From: Eretmocerus hayati
Lineage: Eukaryota > Arthropoda > Insecta > Hymenoptera > Aphelinidae
Length of the DNA: 64,000 nt
Assembly: GCA_029851415.1 (NCBI GenBank)
Contig: CM056743.1
Coordinates: 66,184,186-66,248,185 of the forward strand
Direction of reading: 5' to 3'
Shown: piece after piece, positions 44,099 through 54,540 of the stretch
Layout of the letters: each line of letters starts with the position of its first letter
Position numbering within the stretch: position 1 is the first letter of the stretch
Made by a program: the position numbers and the translations under genes
Notes under the pieces: generated by a model
What the model saw: only the letters and a program-made list of their open reading frames with translations
Databases searched by the model: none
Told to the model about the DNA's origin: nothing

Positions 44099-44127
<29 letters not shown>
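44099..44127 (+). repeat. (TC)n tract after copy C
   Basis: The downstream remnant of the microsatellite target. It is followed by CCCTCTCACGAGC and then the transposase leader. Confidence 0.92.
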
Positions 44128-44130
<3 letters not shown>

Positions 44131-44400
44131 TCACGAGCTCAGAGACCACTGCATCTCACTCTCGCATTCCTCGTCTGTCTGGCTACATATTCCCACCGTC
44201 TTCTCTCCTCTAAAAAGCTTGCGGAGAGTCGCAGGAACCCAAGTTTTCGTCTATTATACGTGAGAGCATCAAAGGGGACCTGCTATTCAGCCTCTCTCGT
44301 GCAAGGAGAGTTTACTGACATTCTCAGTTAACGAGTGGATACCCTACGAACGCCACGTTGCTTCTATCGTTATCTCGGTCTCCATGATTATTGACAAACC
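44128..44400 (+). promoter_or_regulatory. 5' leader of the DDE/SWIM transposase gene
   Basis: About 270 bp separate the TC tract from the first ATG of the gene. I see no clear TATA box. Retrotransposon insertion has moved this region more than 9 kb away from the left terminal repeat, which may have removed promoter sequence from the gene. Confidence 0.35.
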
Positions 44401-44747
44401 ATGGATAAAAAGAACAAGAGCTTTTCTTGTGTTTCGTGTCATTTGGTCCAAAGGAATAGGCGAAAAACTAAGAAGTATGGGGATGCCATGTACTGCACAA
44501 AGTGTTACTTGAAAATGAGGAAAATCATCAGTTCGCAGTCTCTCAGTGAGGACAGTGGTGCTTCCTTCGATGGAGGAAATTATTTGGATGTAGAAGTTGA
44601 TGTCTTGGACAGGGAGCCTGAGATTAGTGATAACAACGATTCTGAGCTAGATAGTGACAGTGCTGATGATTCCGAGGCTGGAGACTCAGAACCTCCATCT
44701 AAAAAAGTCAAATTGACTTTCGGAAGATTCAAAAAAACGACGTCCAG

Positions 44748-45655
44748 GTGATACATCTTATATCACAGAACGTTTCGGTCATAACTCGATTATATCTAAC
44801 CGAGAGGCCATTGCTGATATTCGTGATGTCATTCAAGTCCTCGTATGCATTTTGCAGGTTCGCAACGAAACTCGACTGAAGAAAGATCTTCATGGTCTTT
44901 TTTTCCCTCACGCTGATGTTATCTACTTACTTACTTATTTACTCACTTACTTACTCACAAACATTGAATATTTGAGTGTATTCGTGTGCGTGGCTGAGAG
45001 AGAGAGAGAGAGAGAGAGTAGAGAGGAGAGCGAAATAGAATGCGGGGGGATCAGAGAAATAGTACCAATGCAGGGGGCATGCCTGCCTTTTCGGCGTGAC
45101 TCCTGGCGCAACTTGAGAGAGATGAACGAGTTAGGAATGCTTTCTCTCTCTGATGAGTGCTTCTTTCACTCATTCCTGTGTTCGTTTCTCCACTGTTTGC
45201 AGGCAGTTCTCCCTCTCTCACGTCACAAGTAGACAAAGATAGCCTTCCCAACCCGTTCCTCTTTCTATCTCCTCCGCGGTCACGGACTCACTGACAGTGG
45301 CCGATGTGCCATGCCCCCTCTATTGGTACTATCTCTATGGAGGGGATGGGCATATGGAAGAAATGAGGAGTGGAAGAGAGGGAGAGAGAAGGAGAGAGAA
45401 GAAAGCGAGACGAAGAAAGAGAGAGAGAGGAGGAATGAGAGACCGGCGGGCAGACTAAGTATGTGTGTGAGGATAATACACAATGTTGCGCTATTTAAAA
45501 CATTCATATTTAGTCGTTCGCGGAATTTCGATGATTCTTGCAGGGAAAATGGATTTTTGGACATGTGTGATTATCCTTACGGACACACTCTCTCCATCAC
45601 AAATCATGCGATAATATAGCCGTAACATAAACTCATAATGGGTTTTACATTCCAG
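44748..45655 (+). other. Intron 1 of transposase, with microsatellites
   Basis: The intron starts CAG|GTGATA and ends TTCCAG. It contains (ACTT)n at about 44928-44960, a (GA)n run at 44996-45020, and purine-rich DNA around 45355-45440. Frames here, including a +1 continuation from exon 1 of about 60 codons, are not needed for the gene model. Confidence 0.65.
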
Positions 45656-46958
45656 ATGTTTCATATGCAAGTCAAGCAATAACTTGCGAGTTGTTACGTA
45701 TCAAGCCATAGCTAAGTGTTTCTTCGAAAGGAAGACGATTATCATACATGATACCAAATGCTGTTCACAACATTTCAACGGCGATTTTATCGACCTAGGA
45801 GCTTTGGAATCTGTCAAATCCGATTTTGAAGACACGTTGATGTCAGATGAAGAAGTGAACCGTTTTATAAGCTCATTGCGAGATTTGGCTCAGAAAGAAA
45901 GCGAAAAAAAGAAAGGTAGTTCCTATTCAAAACAATGAATCTTTTCCAACTTCCGAAGTAATACTCATCCTCAACTTTCCTCCATTGTGAGAAGGAGATT
46001 TGGATCTAGAAGATGGGGACTTGTCGGATCAGGATTACATCAATCTTACTGGCATCACTAAGCAGAACTTCGATCACATAATATCTGTCTGCGAAACCGG
46101 CAATACATTCAAGTCTTACAAGAGGAGCCACCAATAAGGAAATGTATTGCTATATTATTGGTCAAGTTGAGGACAAATCTTTCTATGGCTGTATTATCCA
46201 CTTCATTCAAAGTAGACAAATCAACCGTGTCTAGGATGATGAAAAAAGGACGAAAAATGCTGATGGAGAGTTTCGTTCCCATGTACCTAGGTATGATATC
46301 ATTGATGATTCATTTTCTATAACACGATGGTGACATGCTCATATGGTATAATTCAAAACTCGAAGCTCAGTCGCTGAACCTCGATATTTTAGGTACATCA
46401 CACACTGATCATGAAACCTTTGTAAAAAACCATACAAGGCTCCTTGCTCAGAAATTGCTGGATACTCGTGAAGAAGCTATTATAATAGCAGATGCGACAT
46501 ATTGTTACATACAAAAGAGTAGTAACTACAAATTCCACCGGATGACATACTCCCTCCACAAGAATCGACCCCTCGTCAAACCGATGATATTGATAAGTTC
46601 GACTGGATACATTTTAGCCGTTTACTGCCCGTATTATGCGAACGGCAAGAATAATGACGCCAATATTCTTGTGGATCTATTAGTGAGTACTATGATGATA
46701 TACATTTACTTTGCTGCGTCCCCTTCCATCGATGATAAAAGTAATTATAATCATTTTCAAATAGAGGAACGATTGTCATGGGCTCAATCTTTGGGTGCTA
46801 CCAGGTGATTATTTGATTGTGGATAGAGGGTTCAGAGATGCCTTGGAGTTTCTCAAAGCTCTGGGCTTAAACTCAAGAATGCCTCATTTTCTACCTAAGA
46901 ATCGTTTCCAACATTCCACGGAGGAAGCAAATGAATCGCGCGTCGTAACATCGATGAG

Positions 46959-47909
46959 GTTAGTCTTACAACTCTCATAAGCTCCTATGAAACTTTGAAA
47001 GCCCAGTCTCTCGAGCACCTACATCTAGTTATGGTGGGGCAAAATTCAGATTGAGGATCTCGAGCTCTCTTCAGCAAACAGAACTTCGATGATATTATGT
47101 CCAATTCATTTCTCTCGATTGTAGACTGAGTTCCTCGTGCTTCGCGATTGGTAATGAATCTAACAAGGGCAGGTCCAACTTTGCGAATTCTCTATTCGTC
47201 CCAAACTCTGGGAATGATCTTTTTTCGTTGTGAAATGAAGTTATCTCCAAGGGTTTAGTTCCATGGGCCTTCTATTTTGAGATACAGCTATGGAGATTAG
47301 CATTAGCTATATAGGCCATGTTGGAAAATTCTGTATATAGATATACTGACAATGCTAATTTCCATAGCTGTATATCAGAATGGGAGGTCCATGGGACTAA
47401 CAAGGGGAACACCAACCTTGTGGGTCCTGGATCTTGACGAAACTTCGGGAATCTTCTTGTTTTGGTGAGAAATGAAGGTACCCAGAAGGGGTTTCGTCCA
47501 ATGGGCCTCCTATCTCGAGATACAGCCTATGACGTTAGCATTGTCCATATACGCCTATGTTAAAATGACACATATATAGATATACTGACAATACTAACCT
47601 CCATGGCTGGAACTCAGGATAGGAGGCCCATTGGACGGAACCCTCTTGGGTACCTTCATTTCTGACCAAAACAAGAAGATTCCCAAAGTTTCGTCAAGAT
47701 CCAGGACCCGCAAGGTTGGTGCTCCCCTCGTAAGTCCTTGGAGATACCTACATTTTTCACGAAAACAAGATGACTTCCGGAATTTGAGACAAATCCAGCA
47801 CCCGCAAGAATGTACCTCTCCTTATGAGTAACTTCTAGTTCTTACTCTTCAATCAGACGAATCTCCTGATTTGAGTTTCATCTATTTATGAATCATATGC
47901 ATATTGCAG
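46959..47909 (+). mobile_element. Intron 5 containing nested foldback elements
   Basis: Inside the intron, 47411-47540 and 47605-47730 are inverted copies (AACCTTGTGGGTCCTGGATC, TTCTTGTTTTGGT, GAAATGAAGGTACCC, CCAATGGGCC). A related but diverged foldback lies at 47235-47410, with the centre AGATATACTGACAATGCTAA. Outer sequence at 47200 and 47740 is also mutually inverted. They look like MITEs of one family inserted into each other. The intron starts GTTAGT and ends ATTGCAG. Confidence 0.75.
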
Positions 47910-49038
47910 GTGGGTCATTGAATCAGTAAATGGCATGATAAAGAACTGGAAAGCTCTTGGCAGCGTATTCCCAAACCAAGAAATACCAAATATTGGTGAT
48001 TATGTGAGAATTGTCTGTGCACTTTGCAATGCATTCAGACCACCTCGAGTATTTGATACATCTGCTGATAGTATTCGAGCTGGAGAAATACTGCAGCGTC
48101 TCAATAGAAAGAACGATCTGCAGGAAGTTGTGATCGAAAGGAGGTACCCTACCGTAAGAGCAGTTTGGGAGAAGGTCAATGATGCATCAATCACTGAATT
48201 CCCTCGCCTATCTCGAAGAGAGCTAGAAGACTTGACGCTTGGCATCTATCAGGTACCATTTCGATGGGATATCCCATCTTTACCATTTCATACAAGACTA
48301 CAACAATGACATAGTTCGATCCCTATTCGTAAAGACAGAACCAGAGTAGTATCGCCAGAGTTCTTCCATAAGATATCTCTATCAGACTCCGTTCATGATT
48401 CCAAAGCAATTGTCTCAGAGCTTCCGAACCTCCCGATTTGGTGTTCATCTTTTCAGGTGATTCTTGTGACACCATCAATGAGATCATCTGAAATAGTCCT
48501 CCCTTGAGGGAATTGATCTATATGACTTTGGAAAGTAGATCGATCTTTGAAGCACCGAGTTGTCTTCTTTGTAACAAAAGATTGCCACAAACAATTCATT
48601 ACCTTTTCATAATCCACTATGTTATAATTTTGTATGTCCGCAGTTGAAGCAAGCAAATTCATACACTGATGAACACTGTGATGACGATGGGCTTTATGAG
48701 CTTTACTACCATAAAGAAGATACAGGTGTCATCAGAATAAAAATGCAGTCACGCCATACTTCGTCAAAAGTGTACTCTCTTTGGGTGAGCTATAATGAAG
48801 AAGAAAACGCTGTGACTGGTTGGTACTGCCAATGTAAGACAGGTGCGAGAACTATTGGCTGCTGTGCCCACATTGCATCAGTGTTATGGTATCTTGGTAA
48901 TGACCGGTATCAAGAACATCCTGAGAATAGGTTGAGTCGAAACTACCATTCGTATGTAAGAGATGCCGAACAAGAAGAAGCAGAGCTTGCAGTATATGAG
49001 TCACTATCGGTCGATGAAGATGATTCAGACTGAATGAT

Positions 49039-50221
49039 TGTATCAATATCATGTTGTTTGGAATGAGGAATTTTATTTTCTGTGATTATTTCTAGTCTCA
49101 TCTTTGATGGTAAAATATGAATCTCTGACGAAGTTTATTCTGATGAAAACTTGTGAATGTCGTGACACATATCCTCTCCGTGAGCTTCCAGCTGCGCGCA
49201 AATTCGGGGAGTAGAGTATTTTCTCTATTCCACGGGTGATTGCATCTCCAGGAACGAGAAGTTCCTACTGTACAGGTGAACTTTGACGAATATGATTCCG
49301 ATCTGGGATGTTTTGGGACTCTCGACCGAAATCAGACATGAGCCTTGGTGAGTTTTTTCATGCTGTGGTATGATCTATTGACGTAAATTCGCCTAAAGCA
49401 TCTCAGAACCATCAATTTATCCACCTCAACGAGCGATTCGGCTTAAAAATGCATATTCCTCGAAGCCAAGACATCGGAATGCTATGAATTTTTTTTTCAT
49501 TTTGAAGTTCATGAAAAAATACAACTTTTCACGCAATTATTATATAGGGTTTCCTTTTGATTTTTTCGAGTATTTTACGTTTGAAAGTTGGAAAGTGCCA
49601 CTTTTGGACTTTGTTTTGCTAATAGCTCAAGTCTGGTGCATTTTATCGAAAAAATGATGAGAACCAAAAATGTGTATTTTCATGAAACCTATAAAATGTA
49701 TTTCTTGTTTCATCCATTTTGACCTCGAGGTCGCCAAAAAGTTCGATAAATATGGTGTTTCATGAGTTCTGGACGTTTTTTAGGAGTTTTCAATCAATAT
49801 ACTTATCAGATACCAATGCCAAATGAAAGTTTAGGACAAAATCTACAACTTTAGTCCTCTGCAACTTTTCGATTAACCCAACTCCTTTCGAGTATTTCCC
49901 GGTTTCAGCGCGAGAAATCCGCATTCTCCATCTTCTGAGTGATTTTTAGGTATCAGCGCAGCATTTCCCGTCCTCAAAAATACCCCTGAAAGTTGTATTT
50001 TTTGTTCAAGAACAAATTCTCGTTGGTCCCGTAGCGGTTCCTGTGGCCAATTTTGAGAGGGATGCAAAGAATGACGTTTCACGTGTATTTTAAATGGGGG
50101 CGACTCTTGCTCGGCAAATCGCTGCAAGTTGATTTGATGCGGAAAAAATTTACATGCATACTCGTGATTTACAGCCAAATCCGTTTGGGCCAGATTTCGC
50201 CTTATTTGCAACAGCTCCTTT
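49039..50221 (-). repeat. Right 1.2-kb terminal inverted repeat
   Basis: The partner of 33510-34719. It begins 5 bp after the transposase stop codon, so the repeat probably supplies the gene's 3' untranslated region and polyadenylation signal. Its outer end is GCAACAGCTCCTTT at 50221. Confidence 0.92.
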
Positions 50222-50350
50222 CTACGCAATTGCGCACAACAATTTTCTTGTAGATATGATTCAGTTTATTTCGAAATCATAGAATGTGGAATATCCGAAG
50301 AGCTTGAAGATCTCTCAAAATTCTTATGTCATGTAGCTGTCGATACAACA
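50222..50350. other. Short unassigned gap
   Basis: Flanking DNA between the large transposon and the next inverted repeat. No target duplication matching the left flank (ATCGATAAC) is present. Confidence 0.5.
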
Positions 50351-50541
50351 CGCAAAAAAGTGAGCAGAGGTAGGGATGGCGCAGCGGCGGCTTATCTGTT
50401 CTCGGCGGCGCGAGTCTTCGGCCGCCGCACTCGCAGGGTTTGGAACGTCGCGGCGACGTAAACAAACCGTTCGCTCGGAATATCAGAACAAATGAGACGT
50501 GTATTAGAAATAAGAGTTTAAATTACAAAATGTTGTATAAA

Positions 50542-50621
50542 GTTGTGGCGTAGTGGCTACGGGTTCTGCTTTTTGACCAGAGGGCCTCGGGTTCAAATCC
50601 CAGGCAGGACAGCATTTTTTT
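50542..50621 (+). tRNA. tRNA-like Pol III unit, left copy
   Basis: The sequence carries a box A-like TGGCGTAGTGGC (50545), a box B-like GGGTTCAAATCCC (50589-50601) at tRNA spacing, and a T7 run (50615-50621) just downstream as terminator. A T-arm and an anticodon-like stem can be drawn, but the acceptor stem does not pair well. It is more likely a tRNA pseudogene or tRNA-derived SINE head than a functional tRNA. Confidence 0.5.
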
Positions 50622-51865
50622 GGCTAGAATTTTCTGTTAATTTCATTTACTTCACAGAATTATCATATCCTGATATTAAAAAAAACTCGTTCGGTATATA
50701 TTTTCATCTGGATGCATTCATGTTGTTTTGTTTTAAACTTGTTGAATTTATATGACCGGACTCGGTTATACATCTAACAGGGCAGAATGTTCACCGCACA
50801 ATAAACTACTTTAAAAATTGATTTCATACTGAATATATCATATCAGTAAATACTTAATAGTATATATATTTCGTTGCAAGGGTGTGAAAACTTTTCTTCG
50901 CATCCGAGTGATGGATTCCCGCCCTGAGCCGCAGGTGAGGGTCGGAATCAAAACATGGATACGAAGAATAGGTTTTACGCCCGTGTATCGAACTATATTT
51001 TATGCAATTTTCCGATGTTTGAGTGCTTATAAAATCACTTAAGATAGGATTTGCGCCTCGATCATGAGGTTCCTCACTTCCGAGCAATTATTTCAACCCT
51101 CGCCTGCGGCTCGGGCCGAAAACCAATCGCTCAGAAGCTAGCTACAACCACATAATCTCGGTGCGAAATCTCATATTTTTCGATGAACCGTGAGTAAAAG
51201 TTGACAAACTTTGCGCAAAGTACACTTTTACGCACAGTGTATGGGAATAATTCTAATACCATCTTATTAACATTCATTCCTAAGAAAACACGCAAGAATA
51301 TCCGGAGATTTGTAGTTTTCAACCGTATCAGTTGTAGATTCTTAGAAATCATTACGTCTTTGTCTTGAAATCCATTTTGCTTATTGGAACTTATTAAATA
51401 TGATCAGGTCATCACTGATCTAATATAATCATTATCAAATTGATTCGAAAAGTGATCTATTATGGTGAACGTCGAACTGAAATAACATTGAAATAATAGA
51501 GATACCAATTTCTGAAAATTCATTGTAAATCCAAATTTTCTGATATCGTTATGTGTTTTTTTGGAAATCAATTTGACTAGAAACTTATTAAGATTGATTA
51601 GGACTCAAAATAATCTGATATATTCAGCATTGAATTGATTGAAAGTAGTGAACGTTGAACACTGAACGGTGTACTGAACGGTGCCTGAACAGTGAACGTT
51701 GTACACTGTTCAAAAATGTTTAACCGAGATTGATCATATAAATTCAATAGATTAAATCAGAACAACATAGAACGCACGCAGAGAAAAATATTCATTAAAT
51801 GAGTTTTTTTTATATCAAGATATAAAGATCCTGTGGGGTAAGGAGAATTTAAAAAAATTCCAGCC

Positions 51866-51946
51866 AAAAAAATGCTGTCCTGCCTGGGATTTGAACCCGA
51901 GGCCCTCTGGTCAAGAAGCAGAACCCGTAACCACTACACCACAACT
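51866..51946 (-). tRNA. tRNA-like Pol III unit, right copy
   Basis: The reverse-strand copy of the left unit, with a better box A (TGGTGTAGTGGTTA), box B GGGTTCAAATCCC (51886-51898) and a T7 terminator (complement of 51866-51872). The two units point towards each other across 1.2 kb. The acceptor stem again fails to pair, so functional tRNA status is doubtful. Confidence 0.5.
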
Positions 51947-52136
51947 CAATTCAACATTTTATAATTTAAACCCTTATCTCTAATACACGTCTCATTTGTT
52001 TTGATATTCCGAGCGAACGGTTTGTTTACGTCGCCGCGACGTTCCAAACCCTGCGAGCGCGGCGGCCAAAGACTCGCGCCGCCGAGAACAGATAAGCCGC
52101 CGCTGCGCCATCTCTACCTCCACTCACTTTTCTGCG

Positions 52137-52293
52137 TGAGGGTGGGTGAGCTTTTGATCTGAAAGCCTTAGAAACATGGAGCTATGATGATGATATTTTT
52201 CCTCTCTTTCTTTCTTTTCCTTCGATTCCGACACTGATACGCTCTTGAGCGCTCGAAATACTATTGAACGTATTCCTGGTGTTATGTGTGAGC

Positions 52294-52326
<33 letters not shown>

Positions 52327-52800
52327 TATGCGTATTTATTGATGAGTGAAATTCTGGAATAGGATGATTAGACATGGTAAAAGACCAGGCACGAGGTGTT
52401 TTGGTCTTGAAGCCTAGATTACGAGTCTTTTTGGATGGAATCTTAGCTGATTCCTCCTCAGAATGCGAGCAGAGAATGTGAGAACGCCATTCAACTCTAA
52501 ATATTTCACTAGCATTAGTGACAACTCGACTGACAGGAGTGGCTTCGTCATTGTTTCAATATCCCTGGACGGCTTAGAGGGTATTAAATATGCGCATTCA
52601 AAAAAAATTTCCCGCAGAGTGAGGTGGTCGGATCCATGTATCGACATCTACCACGATCCTGGGGATGCAACCGAAGTAAAATGAAAATCATCAAGCAAGC
52701 GTAACCTGGCAGCAACATCTTGGGCTGATGAATGCCCAAGCGAAGAGAATACAGTAAATAGTGAATATAGTAAATAGCATATGTCTGATCCGAGAAAATC
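52137..52800. other. Unassigned DNA with a (GT)n microsatellite
   Basis: A (GT)n run lies at 52298-52324. Short frames on both strands show no domain. Sequence related to the 400-bp array starts at about 52800. Confidence 0.5.
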
Positions 52801-53870
52801 CGAGACGATTCCTTAGATCTCGTCGATGCGACCAAGAATTTCTCTACTGCATGGGCGATAGGAGAACTATCCACAGGAACCGATCTGAGAGGACAATATT
52901 GCCCTCTTACTTTTCGATTCCTCCCCCTTGGTCATTTTTGACCTGGAGGATCATCCGGAATCCGCGTCCGAGCCAATGCCGATTTCGAGTTCAGAAACCA
53001 CCGATGAGATTCCATAAAGATCGGCGATGCAACAATATTTTCCAGAATTCACTGTCACCAGGAAGCGTAAGTTCCCTAGACCCATTTTCCACGGCAATCC
53101 GCCCTTCTACTATCCCATCCGACTCTTTGGGTCATATTCAACCTCAATCATAATCCCGGAACCCCCGAGAGTGGCGATGCAGATGTCGACGTCAGGACCA
53201 ATGGAGACTATCGCGCAGATCTCGTTGATGCGACCAATATATCCCCTACCGTATGTGCCAGAGGAGACCGATCTACGGGCCCCGATCTTGTGCGGCGATT
53301 CGCTCTCTTCCTGTTCGATTCTGATCCTTAGGCCATCTACAACCGATAGAATCATTCGAATTCTCTTTGTCAAGCCGATGCGAATTTCGACTTCAGGAAC
53401 TATCGACACAAGTTCATGAAACCCAGTGATGCAAGCCTATATCTCTGCATACTATATCACTATGGAGTGAGAATTTCCTAGACCCATTTTTCACGGCAAT
53501 CCACCCTTCTACTATTTCATCCTGTATTCCTCTACCGTAAGTGCCAGAGGAGACCGATCTACAAGACACGGTCTGGTACTGCAACTCGCCCTCTTACTGT
53601 TCAATTTTGCCCTTTGGGCCAGTTTTGACCTAGAGATTATTCAAGTTCGTTCGGTCAAGTTGATGCGAGTTCCGACTTCGGAAACCATCGATACAATTCC
53701 ATAAATCTCGGTCATGCAACCATATATCCCTGGATACTGTATAACCAGGAAGCCTAAGTTCGCTACACACACTTTCCACGGAAGTCTGCCCTTTGACTAT
53801 TCCATCTTGCTCTTTGTTTACTTCGGAACTTGAAATAGTAAAACGGCGAATTGCTGTGGAGAATGGGGCT
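52800..53870 (+). repeat. Degenerate tandem array, about 400-bp units, first block
   Basis: A marker of the form CACCAGGAAGCGTAAGTTCC followed by CGGCAATCCGCCCTTCTACTA recurs near 53047, 53450 and 53745. Between markers, two half-units share TGCCAGAGGAGACCGATCT-like and CTTTGGGCCATTTTCGACC-like text. Spacing is irregular owing to indels. All open frames inside are low-complexity by-products. Confidence 0.7.
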
Positions 53871-54540
53871 AGGGAACTAACGCTCCCTGGTAAGACTGTA
53901 TCCTGAAAAATATTGTTCCATCGCCGAGCTTCATGGAATCGTATTGATGGTTCCTGTACTCGTAATCAGCATTGGCTCGGCTGCAGAGTCTGGATAATCC
54001 TCCAGATCGGTGATAACCAAGGGGGAGGAATCGAACAGAGAGGGAGGTTAACCATCTAAGATCGGGTTCCATATATAACTCTTTTCTAGCCCATACGAAA
54101 GAGAAATTCATGGTCGCACCAACGAGAACTACGGGATAGTCTCGTTTATCCTTTGACTCATTAAATCGATCGTTAACCATACCCATTATTGTTGACTTGA
54201 GTGACCAAATTCGATACGGGATAGTCTCGATTGTTCCTGAAGTAGACATTTGCTTAGGTTCTTCCGAAGTATGCGGAATGTTTTTTTCGGTCGACTATGA
54301 CCCTGAGAGCAGAATGGAATAGTTGAAGGGCGGATTGATGTGAAAAATGGGCTTGGATACTGAATCACCAAGGAGGTTCAGTTCGCTGGAACCATTTTTC
54401 ACGTACATCCGCGTTTTTAACATACCAACCCGCTCCCTGGGCCATATTCGGAAGGCAAAATCTTCCTGGGTCCTTCGAGAGAGGCGATGCACATGAGGGT
54501 GTCCCTTATTCCTCAACATTCGTTAATCTTTACGGGCGCC
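53871..54540 (-). repeat. 400-bp array sequence in reverse orientation
   Basis: The same array text appears in reverse complement here: CTCCCTGGTAAGACTG at the start, AACGAGAACTACGGGATAGTCTCG, and GGGCGGATTGATGTGAAAAATGGG. This marks an inversion of array material relative to 52.8-53.9 kb. Confidence 0.6.

Larger units (their letters stand above)
40394..44100 (+). mobile_element. Non-LTR retrotransposon copy C, truncated in ORF1
   Basis: The element begins in ORF1 immediately after (TC)n, has a full ORF2, a 350-bp 3' region and an (AATC)n tail that passes into (TC)n at 44099-44127. The same family as copy A, but with open frames throughout. It has been inserted after or alongside copy B in the same microsatellite. 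Its 3' end AATTAAAGGATATC is shared with copy A. Confidence 0.92.
44401..49033 (+). pseudogene. DDE_Tnp_4-like transposase with C-terminal SWIM finger, seven exons, one frameshift
   Basis: Exons by phase-consistent GT-AG junctions: 44401-44747, 45656-45915, 45995-46290, 46393-46682, 46765-46958, 47910-48252, 48644-49033. Exon 1 has FSCVSCHLVQ and YCTKCYLKM Cys pairs and an acidic tail. Joining to exon 2 makes SRCFICK, ending a C-x2-C...TKCCSQHF finger. Exon 3 has ILLVKLRTNLSMAVLS and DKSTVSRMM (helix-turn-helix), PMYLG. Exon 4 has IADATYCYIQKS (first Asp), exon 5 YLIVDRGFRDA (second Asp), exon 6 RWVIESVNGMIK (Glu): a complete DDE triad. Exon 7 has WYCQCKTGARTIGCCAH, a SWIM finger. In exon 3, near 46110-46140, the frame must shift by one base, so this copy is probably inactive unless that is a sequence error. 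Role: cut-and-paste transposition. Confidence 0.82.
33510..50221 (+). mobile_element. Large DNA transposon with about 1.2-kb inverted repeats and DDE/SWIM transposase
   Basis: Inverted repeats 33510-34719 and 49039-50221 enclose a seven-exon transposase gene whose stop codon is 5 bp before the right repeat. Outer termini read AAAGGAGCTGTTGC on both sides. About 9.4 kb between the left repeat and the gene is a nest of three retrotransposons in TC microsatellite DNA; without them the element would be about 7.4 kb. No target duplication is recognisable next to the AAAGGAG termini. The transposase type (DDE_Tnp_4 core plus SWIM finger) suits the PIF/Harbinger-ISL2EU neighbourhood, an inference from motifs. 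Confidence 0.75.
50351..52136. mobile_element. Inverted-repeat element with a Pol III unit in each arm
   Basis: 50351-50640 matches 51850-52136 in reverse complement, from AAAAAGTGAG and GGCGCAGCGGCGGCTTATCT through CGTCGCGGCGACGTAAAC to GCCAAAAAAATGCTGTCC. The outer half of each arm is GC-rich, in contrast to the AT-rich spacer (50650-51845). The spacer holds a cluster of GAACGGTG/GAACGTTG words at 51640-51715. No protein is recognised. Confidence 0.8.

Noticed and set aside
44734..44925. Possible frameshifted continuation of transposase exon 1 (RPGDTSYITERFG...)
   Set aside because: It looked coding, but the AG|GT junction at 44747 joins exon 2 in correct phase and rebuilds a C-x2-C motif without any frameshift.
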